A stretch of DNA of 64,000 nucleotides from Ophioderma brevispina (lineage: Eukaryota > Echinodermata > Ophiuroidea > Amphilepidida > Ophiodermatidae): positions 62,001-126,000 of the forward strand of contig JAMKCH010001611.1 in assembly GCA_023653785.1 (NCBI GenBank), in the 5' to 3' direction. Below the pieces are notes generated by a model. The model was not told the DNA's origin. It saw nothing but the letters and a program-made list of their open reading frames with translations, and made no database searches. Positions 25,119-37,189 of the stretch are shown one piece after another. Positions within the stretch are counted from its first letter, which is position 1. Every line of letters begins with the position of its first letter. The position numbers were made by a program, and so were the translations under genes.

Positions 25119-28100
25119 TCGTCCTACAATAAAATGTTAAATTCAACCCCTGGCTTAGTAATTACGGTGTTAAACTAATTTTAATATACCAAATTGGCGT
25201 TTTAATTAACTGCATTACTATGCGTTTGAACATTTTCAACACCTAAGGAATTGTCAATTTTGGACCGTTTTTTCTTCAGCGTTTTGATTTTTTTTTTTTC
25301 TTCTTCTACTGAAAAGTTTTCGATTACTTAGTACTCATCCATACAAATTAGTACAAAAGAGTAAGCTTTAAATACCATTCGAACGCAATAAAACACTTGT
25401 AAAAACACATGCCAAATAAACTCTACTGCTTTCGAATCAAAACAATCTAAAATCCAGCAACTTCCAGCAAAAGCTCCTTTTGTTTTGAATTAAAGAGGGA
25501 AAACGTATGCATTGATATGCAAACTAGTCGTTATTTGGTCGCCTGCTGTGCAAGTGCATGCGGGGGTGGTTAGTGACCCTCTAATTCAGGAAATCCCAAT
25601 CTTATAGTGCCACCAATTCTTTTTTTAACGCAAAGTGCAAGTAATTGACAAAATCAGTTTCCTACAGCGGTATTGGTTGCTCTGGATGCATAAAAGTCTT
25701 TGAGTATTTAGAAATAAAGAATACTTCGGCGGTAAACAAAAAGGTGTTTCCTTTCACAGTTACGTGTGTTGTATCGATCAAATCGCAGAAGAATAGCGGT
25801 AATAATTTGTTGTCTCTAACTTATAGCTTTTAAATGACTTTTTCAACAAATTCGTGGCGCAAAAATACTAGTTATTGGACAATGTTACCACAACAAAAAA
25901 AAATGCCTTTAGCTTATTTTAAACTAAAACTTCACGCGGGAGGAGGAAACATTGAAAAGTTCTTGAAAAAGATACTTAAACCAGGGTGAACAAACATCTT
26001 CATCTCAGATTCTAATAAGAGCCGTCAAAAAGTTCTAGATCTATTTAGCCCACGAGGGATTACTTGTGTGTGGCGGGCATTGGCCCGGTATGGATGATTA
26101 TCCGATTCAAACTTGTTGTTGTCAACCATGCTCTCAAATGCAACTTATACTCCTTGACCGCCTAGATAGTTTCCTTTCCGTCCCGTAGTTTATATTCTAA
26201 CCGGAGAAAATTAGTCGGACCTCAAACGTTTCAAAAAGTACCGGTGGCGGCTTTGGCCGTCTGCGGCTGCCTCGTAGTGATTTTTTTTATTGCCGTGGCC
26301 CTTAGTATAGGGATACTAATGAGAAACTATCTCGCAGATTTGGGAAAGAAAGTTTGAAGATGGTTGTATGTAGTTTTACAGGACGCTACGCTGAAATCAT
26401 ATTTTTTTGGTCCAACACTGGAAAGGTAGAGAAAGTTTGAAAATAAGGCGGGAACAATTAATACATGGTAAATTTGTATCTAAGTCAAAATTGTACTAAA
26501 ATGTACACCCACTACCTTGCGTCTCGTTATAATTTGTATATGTTCCCACCTTTAGTTACACCTGTACAGCTCTATCACGTTTCAAGGTCGATTCATAGGG
26601 TAAATCGTACCAAATTTCCGAGTTTGTAGATGATCATGTCTCAAGTGTAAATATTGGATCCGAAACATGATACTACATTAAAATAGAACGATTTACGCCC
26701 AAAAATTATTGGGCTAGACCAGTAGTTTATAACTCTTAGCTCGACCAATAAATTTGGGATCAATCCCAATCAAATTTTATGTGAAACGGTGTCAAGTTGT
26801 TCTGTCAAGTTATTTAATGTTTGGTATTTGGTTGCGTTAATTAGTGGGCAAACTGTAAAAAGGGTCTACATAATTTATAGGGTCACCCAAACGTTAAATC
26901 AAAATTGCATGCCCAGCCCACCCAAAGAATTATAAGGCCATTTTCGTTCGCAGTATAACAACCAGTTTCACAAATCTGCGCATTGGACTGTTTATTGCTA
27001 GGATGACCTTGAACGTATCGGTCTGTTCCGTGTTGTAACTTAAGGTCGCAACCCAGACAAACAGTACCTTTTTTCAATCCTTATGATAAGGAGAACTTAC
27101 TATTGATGTAATTTAAACACAATTTAACTACTAATTTACCTTATTTTACAATGTCTCCACGATTGCCAGATGGTGGACAAAAACGGTCTAATTCCGCATC
27201 CTTCAAGCTATAGAAAACATCAAACTTTAATAATTCACCCAAACGCCGGGATAGTTTTCTCCTTTGCAACCTCTTTAGAGACATCATTGAGGTGAAGATG
27301 TTCCCTTTTTTGTGTCATGCGATATCGAGCAGGTCGAAGATGTTGTTCTTTTGTTGTAAAAATCGAAAAATATCGTACAAAGCAAACCACTGCCACCTTT
27401 CGTTTGTGTTAATATGAAAAGTGATGCCCGATGTTTCCTTTTTATTATTCTTCTTTTCTTTTAGTACAACCTTCCGTTATCTTTGATCAGTCTGCATGCT
27501 CATTGGAATAAGGCAAGCTCTAGAGGAGCGGTGTTTCAAGCGGATTGATACCCGTAGAAAAGAAAATGGGGAATCGGTCAGGTAATCGATCTCTTTTCGA
27601 GGCGATATTGCTCCACAATAGACCAATATTACCAAAACTTTGCCCCAGCGAGATAATGTCCGGATAAAGGTGGCCACCCTTTTTCTATAAGCCGATTTTT
27701 AAACCATCAAATTCTAGCCTCAAAAGGACTGACATCTCTAAACCTGACAGTTTCAACGTTTTATATCATTGTTGAATTCAAAAACCTGAAGTGATAGCTT
27801 TTAATTGTATATTCTTAACATTGAGAATTTTGCACTGGTGGGTCCTTGGTTTGATTTTTGCAAGCGTGAGACCTTAGATCTCTGAATAAGCGCCAATGTC
27901 TAAGTTTAATAAGTATAAATCAACTAAAAGGGTGATCATTTAACCCAATAATTCTTGTAGTCGCTCTTTTTGATGGCATGTGATGTAAACTAAGGTACTT
28001 CTTCGAATGGAACGTGATCTACTTGCTTCTGAGAGCCTGACAATTGCACTTACACTCACAGCAATTTTTGTGTGGAAACAAACTCGTGATTTTCGACTTG

Positions 28101-28352
28101 TCGAAGCGATAATGTATATTGCACCGCATATTCTTGGAATGGGCTACTATTGAGAGATAACCATTAAAAGAGCTTTTTCCCAAAGAAATGAGATTAGTGC
28201 GTCTACTTAGCATGACAAAATGAAATGGGTTAGTATAAATATACCCCACTCGTATCACCCTTTATCTCCTAAAGTATTTATTATTTCTAAGCATGTTAAC
28301 TCTCATTTACTCCATCTATCTCTGCCCTCCCTCTCACCACATTAAGTATCGT
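25119..28352. repeat. 3.25 kb tandem unit, copy B
   Basis: Direct head-to-tail partner of copy A; the junction reads TATCGTCCTACAATAAAATG. The unit ends at AAGTATCGTC, after which unique sequence begins. Frames seen in copy A are shifted here and vice versa. Confidence 0.9.
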
Positions 28353-28354
28353 CT

Positions 28355-30690
28355 TGACACACAGCGCCGCCCATTGTTGAATCTTGGCAAACCTTGGGAA
28401 ATCTTCACTGCCTAGGGAGTTATCAACCACAGCATTAGCGGCTGAGCGTACGGCGGGCCGGTAAGTACGCAATCCTGTTTCTTAAAATTTGAAAGCGGTT
28501 GTCATTGCAACCCGCGTTTGACACTTCTCCGACTAAAATAATACGAAAGGCATTGTGTGGAGGAAAAGGGATGCGGCCGTAGCGATTGCGTGTTCACTTT
28601 CCGTGTTTGCGAGCACCGAGGTACGACCACAAATTCAATTTTATAGCTAGGTTCTAGTCGGTTCAGACCCCATACGATACATGGCCTATTGAAAACAAAA
28701 ATAGTCACGGGACCCTCTCGATGCAAAATATCCATAGAAACCCCTTCTTCGTATTCCGGGAGAGTATTTGACGATTTAGTTATTTGCATGCACTCGCTAT
28801 GACGGACTGATAACGTTTATAATCTCTCGCGCAGTACTAATTTAGATACTATCTTTTGCAGTCTGTGAAACAGACTACTTACTTTCCGGTCCGCCGTAGG
28901 CTGAGCGTGTGGAAACTCTGTCAAATAGCGTTGATTTGGATTTTTTGAACACTTGCGGTTACACTAGGGATTAGCAAATTTGGCCTATCGTAACGATTTA
29001 CGCACCAAAGTATTCCTAACTAACTTGTTCGTCTAGCTGACTAGTTTTAATATAGGTTATTTTTGAAAAAGACGAAAAAACGTGCAAAAATACGATCCAT
29101 ACAACCGCAATTTCTTACCTTTTTCAGCTGGCTCACTTTCTCGATGCTGTCTCAGTAATGGCCCACACGCCAGCCTTACACACCAAACTAGTGAGCTTAA
29201 GGGGTCTTTTTTGTCAGAACCCATTTCGCTCGACACCGGGATTCGTTGATTTTCGCGATATCCAAGTACCGCGAAACCGTTTGTTCATTCCTTGTTCAAA
29301 TAATCGCAGAGCCTTTAACACGCGCTTGGCTGCTAGGGAGGCAAAAGGAACGTAGTGCATGCTCTAAGGATAGGCCGGCCAATAGGATGCGGAAAACGGA
29401 ATGGGTGGCGCTGGTGCCAGCAGTACTGGTGCTAGGGAGCGTAAATGGTGTGCTCTCTCTCTCTCTCTCGGGTTTTTATAGTGCTTGTATATACTTACTT
29501 TTGACTATAATTTTTTGTGTGGGTGATTTCTGTATATGAGTTTGCTACATTAAATATTTTCCTTTTAGGCGTATCAGACACAGATATGTGAGTTACTGGT
29601 TTGGAAAAATATTTATAACGTCGAATTTAATTTTTAAACGACTTAGGGTGTGGTGTTGTAGTGTATTTATTCTTCAATTAAATTGTTTGAAAGAACTAAT
29701 TTATTAATACCAGTCGTTACATTGATTATGATTCTGACTGCCAAATGGTTAGGACAATCAATACAAATTCGACTGGTGTCCCATCATCAGATGAACTACT
29801 GCCATCCACGCCGTGACCCACGTTTTATCCTTGTTTCTTCTGTTTGCAATTTTATCATCGTATTCTTCCTTGCTACCTGCTGAATTGCTGCATTAGCTTC
29901 TCATTACCGCGATTAATAAAACATTTTGGCCCGTAGTGCAAAAAGTTGTTCGCGTGATTTTCTAAAGGGGGATGACCGCTTTATACATAGTGCAGTTAGT
30001 TGTTCAACTGTAAACGGGCCTCGACCTGTTGCCCACCCAACCCAATAGTTGTGACATGAATCAATTCAGAAGTTTGAATATGTAAATGTCCAACTTCCAG
30101 GGCACCATCCAATCAGGGTTCCCCCAATGCAGGCTATGGATGAGCGCTACCCACACCACTGTGTGATGAAACATGGAGAGAGGCCTGTTTTTGGCACGTT
30201 GGAAGGCCTCGTTGAAAATGGTCGTTTCGGATTTTTTTGTAAGAAACCATATGTTCAACCAAATTACACCAATTATAGAAAAGAAGATTATCTGGTTGTA
30301 GCTTCTACGAAGAGATTATAGGTCTAACCGTTTGTCCATGGCTCCCTCTTGAATCTGCCCAGCAATCACCAGGATTTTGCCATAGATGTTAGCATTATAC
30401 CGAACCAAAATATCACTCTTTAAAAACTAACCATTTTCGGATTTTTCTGAAGGTCTATCATAATAAAATTCACATATGTTATTGATGACAGCATATTCTA
30501 CAATTAGACTTCTACCAAGAAAATCCCCTGAGCACTTTTCTCGCAACGGGACGTGAGTTTTCTCAAGTCCTATGCGTTTAAGCACAGAGTACGCATGACA
30601 GGTAATGGGCCTATTGAATGCACTGTGGGCACAGTGAATAGGGACAATGGACAGTAACTGCAAGATGAGTATTTAAAGTTTTTATCTTGA
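28355..30690. other. Mostly single-copy, GC-richer stretch
   Basis: This stretch is less AT-rich than its surroundings at 28360-28930 and 29150-29450. A donor-like GCCGGTAAGTACG lies at about 28458. A GGCCGGCCAATAGG phrase (29374-29387) looks like a CCAAT box, and a (CT)n run sits at 29452-29468. Short frames (for example 29246-29539 +, 30127-30321 +) show no known domain. It could hold a promoter or non-coding first exon of a gene outside the window, but nothing here proves it. Confidence 0.35.
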
Positions 30691-30719
30691 TAGAATGGCC
30701 TTCACCCCAAAACCCTATC

Positions 30720-31005
30720 TGTAAAGTTTTGCCCCGATGTTTCAACCCGTTTTGATGTGAGAGCTAAAAACGTGATTTTATAATCCCCATAGAGTACTGT
30801 ATAAAATTAATATTGATCGACCAAAATGGGGCACGTTTTCGTTCTTAACATCCAAACCAAACGTCCTTTAGCGCTAAGATTTCACAGGGTAATTGAGAAA
30901 AATAGTAGCTTTCTTCTGATACCAAAATGTTGACCACTTCCGGTAAAATTTGGGGTACCTGGGGACGAGGCTATTAACGATCGGGCCATGGACCTTTAAG
31001 TTAAG
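30720..31005 (+). repeat. Dispersed repeat family R1, copy 1
   Basis: Matches 51240-51500 in inverse orientation and 60885-61005 in direct orientation. Shared phrases are ATTGAGAAAAATA, CACTTCCGGTAAAA, ACGATCGG and a CCTTTAA end, plus CATCCAAACCAAA with the first of these. Non-coding; probably a short transposable element. Confidence 0.7.
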
Positions 31006-31217
31006 AAAATATTTATCTGTAAAATAAACGTATCGCCTAAGTAGACTAATTCCAGAAAGGAGTTAAAGTTAAACACACAACTCGACTAAAATGCATCTAA
31101 ATTTAAATTAAGTACGAGGCTAGTTTAAGAAATGTTTTAGTCTGTGTTTTCGTCAATTGCACGGCTCAATTCTCTGTTTAATTTGAGAATAATAATGGAG
31201 CAACTTGTTCTTGCTGC

Positions 31218-31401
31218 GCCGAAATACCGGGCTATGCCGAAACGCCCCGTTTTCGGCAGATGACCTTGCCGTACGGCAGGGGAACCTGCCGAAACGCCCG
31301 GTATTTCGGCAATTATTCATGCCGAAAATGCGGGCTACGTCATTACCCTGCCGAACGGCAGGGCTACTTGCCGAAACAATGGGTTATCCCAGTAGTTCGG
31401 C
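31218..31401. repeat. Cluster of GCCGAA/TTCGGC hairpins
   Basis: A GC-rich 180 bp island in AT-rich DNA. Inverse pairs: 31236-31257 (GCCGAAAC / GTTTTCGGC), 31268-31277 (GCCGTACGGC), 31288-31310 (GCCGAAA / TTTCGGC), 31347-31362 (CCTGCCG / CGGCAGG) and 31370-31401 (GCCGAA / TTCGGC). Single GCCGAAA words also lie at 31218 and 31321. A related hairpin is at 32265-32288. The function is unknown. Confidence 0.7.
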
Positions 31402-31404
31402 ACA

Positions 31405-31865
31405 GAGGGATCCTTATTACAGGGTGCGGTTGTTGGATGTAACTAAGTTCTTATGTCAATTGGCTGTACGGACACAGGATGACACGAAATAGGTGTTCAG
31501 TTGACTCAGCTCGTACGACAGGCTAAGATTAGCTTGAAACTAATAAATTTAGGGCCTGTTCATTATTTACAAGGGAGGGGGCCGCAGAAATTGAACGATG
31601 TGTTGGAAAATTGCATAACCCCAATGTAAAGTTAGCCTACATAGGCCCTATTGCATAGAACCCATACACCCATCCCACACACACAATTAGGTACATCATA
31701 TGATTTACTGCTGATATGCAGATAGGTGCTTGCAGGTGGTTTACTGAATAATAAATTTAGCATGACCCCCCCATCAGAAAAAAAAAAATAATCGCATACC
31801 CCTATTTTGTCAGTCGCAAATTACAGAGGTCTACCCACTGTTTGTAACTCACCGATCCCCAATAA
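31405..31865. other. Spacer, no feature seen
   Basis: Single-copy sequence with short frames only. Confidence 0.4.
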
Positions 31866-31943
31866 CCAAACCCTAACCTAATTCCTAACCCTATCTTAAC
31901 CTTACCCTAGTCCTATAGTCCCATAACCCAACCTAACCTAACC
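31866..31943. repeat. Degenerate CCCTAA-like tract
   Basis: About 78 bases made of variants of AACCCTAACC, including ACCCTAACCTAA, CCTAACCCTA and CCAACCTAACCTAACC. It resembles a decayed interstitial array of the animal telomere repeat (TTAGGG on the minus strand). Periodicity is broken, so a telomere origin is possible but not shown. Confidence 0.55.
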
Positions 31944-32264
31944 AGTGTTGCAACCGGCCTAATAGCCTTCCTCAATAATGGGATGACCTTTACAATGGGA
32001 GCCATATGTATATCAATGCTATACTGTATTACATCCTTTCCGAATTCGGCTACCAGGCTTGCTTATGGGGTCTATTGGGTGATTTTTGGCGTTACAAGAT
32101 GGTATTTACGTCCTACTATTACCTTATGCTTGTTTCCTAAGTGCCAAAAGCGATCTTAATTAGGGTTCATATTGTAAAAGTGTCATAAATCACGAAAAAT
32201 GCGTAAACCACCACGTGGCTTCAAAATCACCAGCACGTTATTTTTCCACTTCCTTCTCCTTGTC

Positions 32265-32288
32265 GCCGAAGTGCCCCGTTACTTCGGC
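32265..32288. repeat. Isolated GCCGAAGT hairpin
   Basis: Perfect 8 bp arms GCCGAAGT and ACTTCGGC around the loop GCCCCGTT. The core word GCCCCGTT also lies in the hairpin at 31236-31257, so it belongs to the same family. Confidence 0.75.
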
Positions 32289-32289
32289 A

Positions 32290-33758
32290 CTGCGAAAGTA
32301 GGTAAATTCTTCACCGTGTATTTCGCAGCTGGATATTTGTGCACATTATTCTCGCCCAGTTGGTGTGGCACGCTAAAAGCTATCGAAAGCCTTAACACTA
32401 TTTAGGTGCCCAATTTAAAATACAATGTGCCTTTTGTACACTCCATTAAGCGTCTTTAAATAACGACGTATTTAAAACTTCTGTTAATTTGTTAACAATT
32501 TTAAAGCAAAATAGCTGAGTTTTATACACACGCATGTGCTCAAATATCAAAACAGGGAATTCAGACCATCGATCGTTCCTGCATTATTGTCTCAAAGCCC
32601 GTGTGCCTCAGGCTACGATACCCTTCACTTCTGCAGTTCGTATTGATTCCATCGGCCTTCCGTTTCACGGATTAGACAGACGAATTTTAGCCGATAGATA
32701 TGACAATAACACCCCCTTTGACACTGCCGCCTTTGATATGGTGAATTATGATGAACTTCGGTAACACAAAATTGATACTTCTTCATTTTTTCATAATATC
32801 TTTAGTCTCGTATTTGGGACTTGATATGAGTTATGCAAAAGACAACTTATGTTTTGTCTACATTTAAGATTTTGGCTTGTTTTTTCTTCCTCGATAGTTC
32901 ATTTGTCATGTTTTATTTGATTAACCTATATTCACAAATCCTTGGTGAAAGGCATCCTTTATGGCATCTACCATTTACAATGCAAACTATTAGATAAAAA
33001 CGCCCACTACTTTGTCAAACACAGATTGTCACGCAATACAATACAGAGTATGGATGATCACGTATACAAAGTAACACAAATCAAAAAGAACTTATATTAA
33101 AATATCTAGGCCCTTATTGTCAAAAGGTGTTAGTGCGATTGGTTAAGCTAAACGAACGTTAATGCGTGAGATAAACGTATGCTTAGAAGAGAACGAGGCA
33201 TTTTCAGGAAGAAGCGCCCCCTTTTTTAACTCAATTTTTTTTGCATATTTGGAATGTCTCTCCATTTGTATAAGATCACACCACCCCTTAATAATAAGCC
33301 GAATACGCCGACAGAAAATCTACGAATGTTTTTTTTTTTTTTTTTCTGTAGGGACGATTACGAATAAGGTATTTTCAAAAAATGTTTGCGGTTTTCTTTG
33401 TACTATTTTTTGTCCATAAACTCACTTAATGCCGTTTTTAGCTCTTACTTCAAAACGGATCGAATTATTGGCGCAAATTTTACAGATGGGGGGTTTGATG
33501 AAGGCAATCCTTCAATATGAAACATAAATTGAAATCGGTTCACCCCACTTTAAGCAAAATGCTTAAATCAGAAATTTTAAACAAGAGTGACATCGTTTAA
33601 TATTGAAGACACGGACCTTTGCCAAAATGCTGAGTTATTCTTTCTGGAATTGGTGTTTACTAAAAGTGATTCGTTTATTCCAAAGGTAACACGTATGTTT
33701 AGCATACAATCGCGCTAAACACCTTTCTGAAATTTAACTGTTTCTGCAATAACGTGAT
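32290..33758. other. No recognisable feature
   Basis: Contains a frame at 32534-32764 (+, 76 codons) without known domains and a poly-T run at about 33329-33346. The text near 32915-33000 weakly resembles 36445-36560. Confidence 0.4.
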
Positions 33759-33787
33759 ATGATAACCAACGCTTGTCGCTATTATAG

Positions 33788-33888
33788 GTCAGGACACTAC
33801 CTGTGGTTGTGGAACAGCACCGCAAACAATGGAACATCCCTTGGTCTGCCCACTGTTGGAGCAAGACAAGGAACTTGCAGAATTAAGT
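33788..33888 (+). pseudogene. Possible MAM-like exon remnant
   Basis: Following an acceptor-like TTATAG, the frame reads SGHYLWLWNSTANNGTS, then about ten residues, then RQGTCRIK. MAM domains, found in adhesion receptors and extracellular enzymes, carry a G-Y-L/M-x-x (about 25 residues) C-x-x-x-F/W pattern that this resembles. The aromatic residues expected after the cysteine are absent, and there is no donor site after AAG. The open frame continues to 34073 without further similarity. This may be a decayed exon, an exon hit by sequencing gaps, or chance. The assignment is an inference from a short match. Confidence 0.25.
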
Positions 33889-34074
33889 TAAACAGCCAGA
33901 CATTGTACATATTACTGGCTGCATCACGTTTGAGTACTTCTGTGTTTGGATACGATAAGAAAGAGTTATTGCAATACTTGACGGCAGTGACAATGCGTTC
34001 CGGGATGTATGTGGTTATCTTGCAATGCGAGGTCATCGCCAATTCCTACAGAATATCAGATTTAACGCACTAAC

Positions 34075-34334
34075 CCATCAAGTTTCAATGATACAAGATA
34101 GTGGACCCAAAGATTTATAATCCTGGCATTAAAAGAGATTTACGTTTGAATAAGTGCTCAACTTGTAATTCAGACGACTCTCAGGTGCACTGTTGCCGCT
34201 AGGCTATGCTGAAGAAAGACTGGTTTGAGTGGGAAACTGGATATGTTCAAAACTATGTTTGATGTATAGATACGCTGCGACGTCAAAATAGGGAGTTATC
34301 TTGTAATCTGTTTCATCTACGCGAGGGAATTGGC
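34075..34334. other. Spacer, no feature seen
   Basis: Nothing recognised between the MAM-like frame and the diverged 3.25 kb unit fragment. Confidence 0.35.
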
Positions 34335-34450
34335 TCGTGTCTAGTTTGGACATTGACCTGATTATGACAAGATCATTGATCCACGCTGTTGATGTGACCC
34401 TTTGCCCTCAAAATGTCAGCCTTTTCCTCTTTGGTCGGACGAATAGTTTT
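34335..34450 (+). repeat. Diverged fragment of the 3.25 kb unit
   Basis: Shares the order GGACATTG, CC-G-TTATG, GCTCTCAAATGTCA-like, TCCTTTGGTC and ATAGTTTTCCTTTC with 22780-22900 and 26080-26190. This shows that part of the tandem unit is an interspersed family. Confidence 0.5.
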
Positions 34451-34644
34451 CCTTTCTTCAATTTCGATTTTATGAACCGAAAAATCCTTTGCAAAAATAA
34501 ATCAGTACTGACAAAAACATGACTTGCTCTGGCTACTTCGTGTTTATTTAAGACATTTATCGTCTCTTTATGCTAGAGGTAACGTTAAGGGGGGGGGGGG
34601 GGGGTGACAAAGCAATGTAATCGAATTCACTCAAAAGTATCCTC

Positions 34645-34837
34645 TACACTCCAAGAAATGTTGAGTACAACAGGCACAGCTCTTAATGTTGAGTAAAATC
34701 TGTAGTCAAAGTTGAATAAACTTTACACAAAGATTTAGTCAACAATGAGTAAGCTTTTCTACTTTGACTAAGATTTTCTCACATTAAGAGCTGTGTCCTT
34801 TTTACTCAACATGAGTAAAATAATTGTTACAGTGTTA
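34645..34837. mobile_element. Foldback MITE
   Basis: The arms share CACAGCTCTTAATGTTGAG on the left and CACATTAAGAGCTGTG on the right. Inverse matches also occur in ATGTTGAGTA, AAATCT and GTCAAAGT. Outer ends are TACACT and AGTGTTA, suggesting TA or TTA borders. No coding capacity. G and A tracts lie on either side. Confidence 0.75.
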
Positions 34838-34839
34838 CT

Positions 34840-35490
34840 GTTATAATGTGTCCGAAAAAAAAAAGGAAAAAGACAAAAAAAAAAAAAAAAAATGATTCCT
34901 TAGTTACCCACTTTAAAGTGGTCTCACACGTGTACCCAACATTTTTGTTTTTCGAGTGCCATTTTTAAAGCTAAAAATATTTTGGGGGGGGGGGGGGGGG
35001 CCCAAAATTTTAAAAATTTTCAATTATGTGTTTTTTTGCGCATATTTTTTTTTTGGTGAAAAAAAATTAATTTGACCAGCGTTTTTTATGATCGATTAGT
35101 CAAAATACGCATTTTGGCGCGGTTTTCAAACCTTCTTTAGCCCCATAAATCCTACTGGATAACTTTTTTATTTTTTTCCCATTTCAGCAATGCAAATGTT
35201 TAATACTTTCTCTTTTATGAGCCCAACTTTATGGTAAAGGTCCTTCGGGAAGTGTTTTTCATTTTTCGGCAGAGATTTTTTGTGCGCGTCATAAAATTGG
35301 TGCAACAGATTTTTATTTTGTCCTGTTTATTGTGGTCTTGTAGATGTAACCCATCATGAGCAAACTTTGGTAAAAAATTCCAACGGCAAAGTGGTTTTCA
35401 GAGGGGAGTCCACATCCCCTCCCAAACCAGCGAGAATGCACAAGACCGTAGTCTAATGAAGACTGGGGTAACACAACGCCAAAGTGCAAC
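34840..35490. other. Low-complexity flanks
   Basis: Holds poly-A (34855-34893) and a G tract (34983-35000) within otherwise unassigned AT-rich sequence. Confidence 0.4.
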
Positions 35491-35499
35491 AGGTCCCTT

Positions 35500-36001
35500 A
35501 AAAATACTGTCTTTCAATATGGCATACTGTTTTTTTATTCAAACAGTCTTTGACTAAATTTGAACAAAACAATGCTTGTTTTAATTCTCGCACAGACCCA
35601 TTAAAAAAGCTCATATTTCTCTGTTATGTCCCTTCTTATCCGTCATTGTTTCCCTCTCCCCTATGATTACATTTTCCTTATCTCAATAGACTTGTCTTTC
35701 GCTGAATATAGATTATTTTAATTGACTTCTAACATGTAAATCATTTTAGAATTAATATGAGTGAATTCAGTTATCCGGCTATTAAATACTTTTTGGAGAA
35801 GCATATAATTTCACTGTCTTGTTCCTTGGGGTAAGTTTTGTTTAGTTTCAGTAATATTGTCTTTTTGTATGGACTGTAACGTTTAATTTAGTGGTGACCT
35901 CTCTGGTCTTAGTGGCCTTCGGTGAACCTTCCTCGATATCATTTTGTTGTTGTGTATTAATGATTGGAAATAAAATTATCTTGAATCTTGAATCTTGAAT
36001 C
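35500..36001 (+). mobile_element. LINE 3' end with TTGAATC tail
   Basis: The last 150 bases include TGTATGGACTG and GGAAATAAAATTATC, followed by three TTGAATC repeats (35981-36001). A short tandem tail after an AATAAAATTATC phrase is the usual 3' end of L2/CR1-type LINEs. No pol codons are recognisable upstream, so the copy is truncated; the left limit is a guess. Confidence 0.65.
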
Positions 36002-37180
36002 TATTGGTAAATTACTTAATGTTAATTTTGTGTAAGTACATTAAATGATTCGTTGGAAAACGCGATGATATCAAAAACTGCAGTTAAAGTACGGAAGTCG
36101 AATTAGGCCAAGCATTCGATCCTCATCCGCGCCTTGTTATCCCCAATATGCCACACATCACTTACTGACGCGGCTCCTTTCTTAATTGAGATTTAATGTT
36201 ACAAATCTTCTGTTTTCAGTCGATCACAAAGGCTGATACTAGCCCCAGATACGATATTTTTAAACGCGCTTGACAGTTCTGCTCATGTTCTTTATATTGA
36301 ATGTTGACTCCCGTAACACTAGACGTGATACCTTTTTCAAAGTATCTATTTGGTTGTGTTTGACACTTGAGAGTTTGTCTACGGATGGGAACAAATGCAT
36401 TGTCTGTATTGTGACTTTCCACTGATAATAGTTTCACAATCTGTTTCATTTGATTAACGCTATATTCACGAGAATTAGGTGAATAATGACATCGGTCTTT
36501 TAAAATTTATCCTTTACGAATGCAAACTTTTTATATCTCTATTGAATTGAAACTCAAATACTGTTCATGATATTATATAAACAGACAACTAGCCCACATA
36601 TATCCAATGAGTCTACGGAGAAAAATAAAATATTAAAACAACATTTGTTTTAGAATTGGTTATAATTAGATATAATCTAATAATAATATATTGGCTTTTT
36701 AAAGCAGCCTTTCATCTAGATCACAGCGCTGTTGCCTATTATTAGATAAGTGCTTCGCCGTAAGGATTACCTTTCAATTGAAATCCAGCAGTTTATTTAT
36801 TTTCTAAAAGGATTTCAACACATGCATTTCAACTAACAAAGATATCAATTTTGATTATTGCTTTAAAGGGGATTCGTTCCAATCACATAATAATATCTTC
36901 TTATGTTAAAGGTCCCAGGAAATGCAAATAGAATCGATGTGGTTTGTGTCAAGTCTACAAGGAGGGACCAGAAAGCATTCAATATTTGGGTTGGTGATGA
37001 CATCATTTGTGGTATCATTGATTTTTTTCAGCGAGTATAGTGCTGCAGCATCAGGTGAAAAAGGGCCTTAGATTTCTACCAACCAGGGACGGAATAATAA
37101 CATTTGCTATCATAGCTAAAATTGATCATTGGGTTGTGTAGTTCATGAAAATACGTGATGACAAAAGTTAAAGTGATGGC
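36002..37180. other. No recognisable feature
   Basis: AT-rich with short frames on both strands. A TTAAAGGTCC word at 36905 recalls the ends of repeat family R1, but nothing else matches. Confidence 0.35.
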
Positions 37181-37189
37181 AATTTGCAT

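Noticed and set aside
28441..28908. Inverted pair around ACGGCGG[GA]CCGG with GTAAGTA-like neighbours
   Set aside because: Only about 20 bases match well, and part of the flank (CTGAGCGT) is in direct orientation, so a foldback element is not supported.
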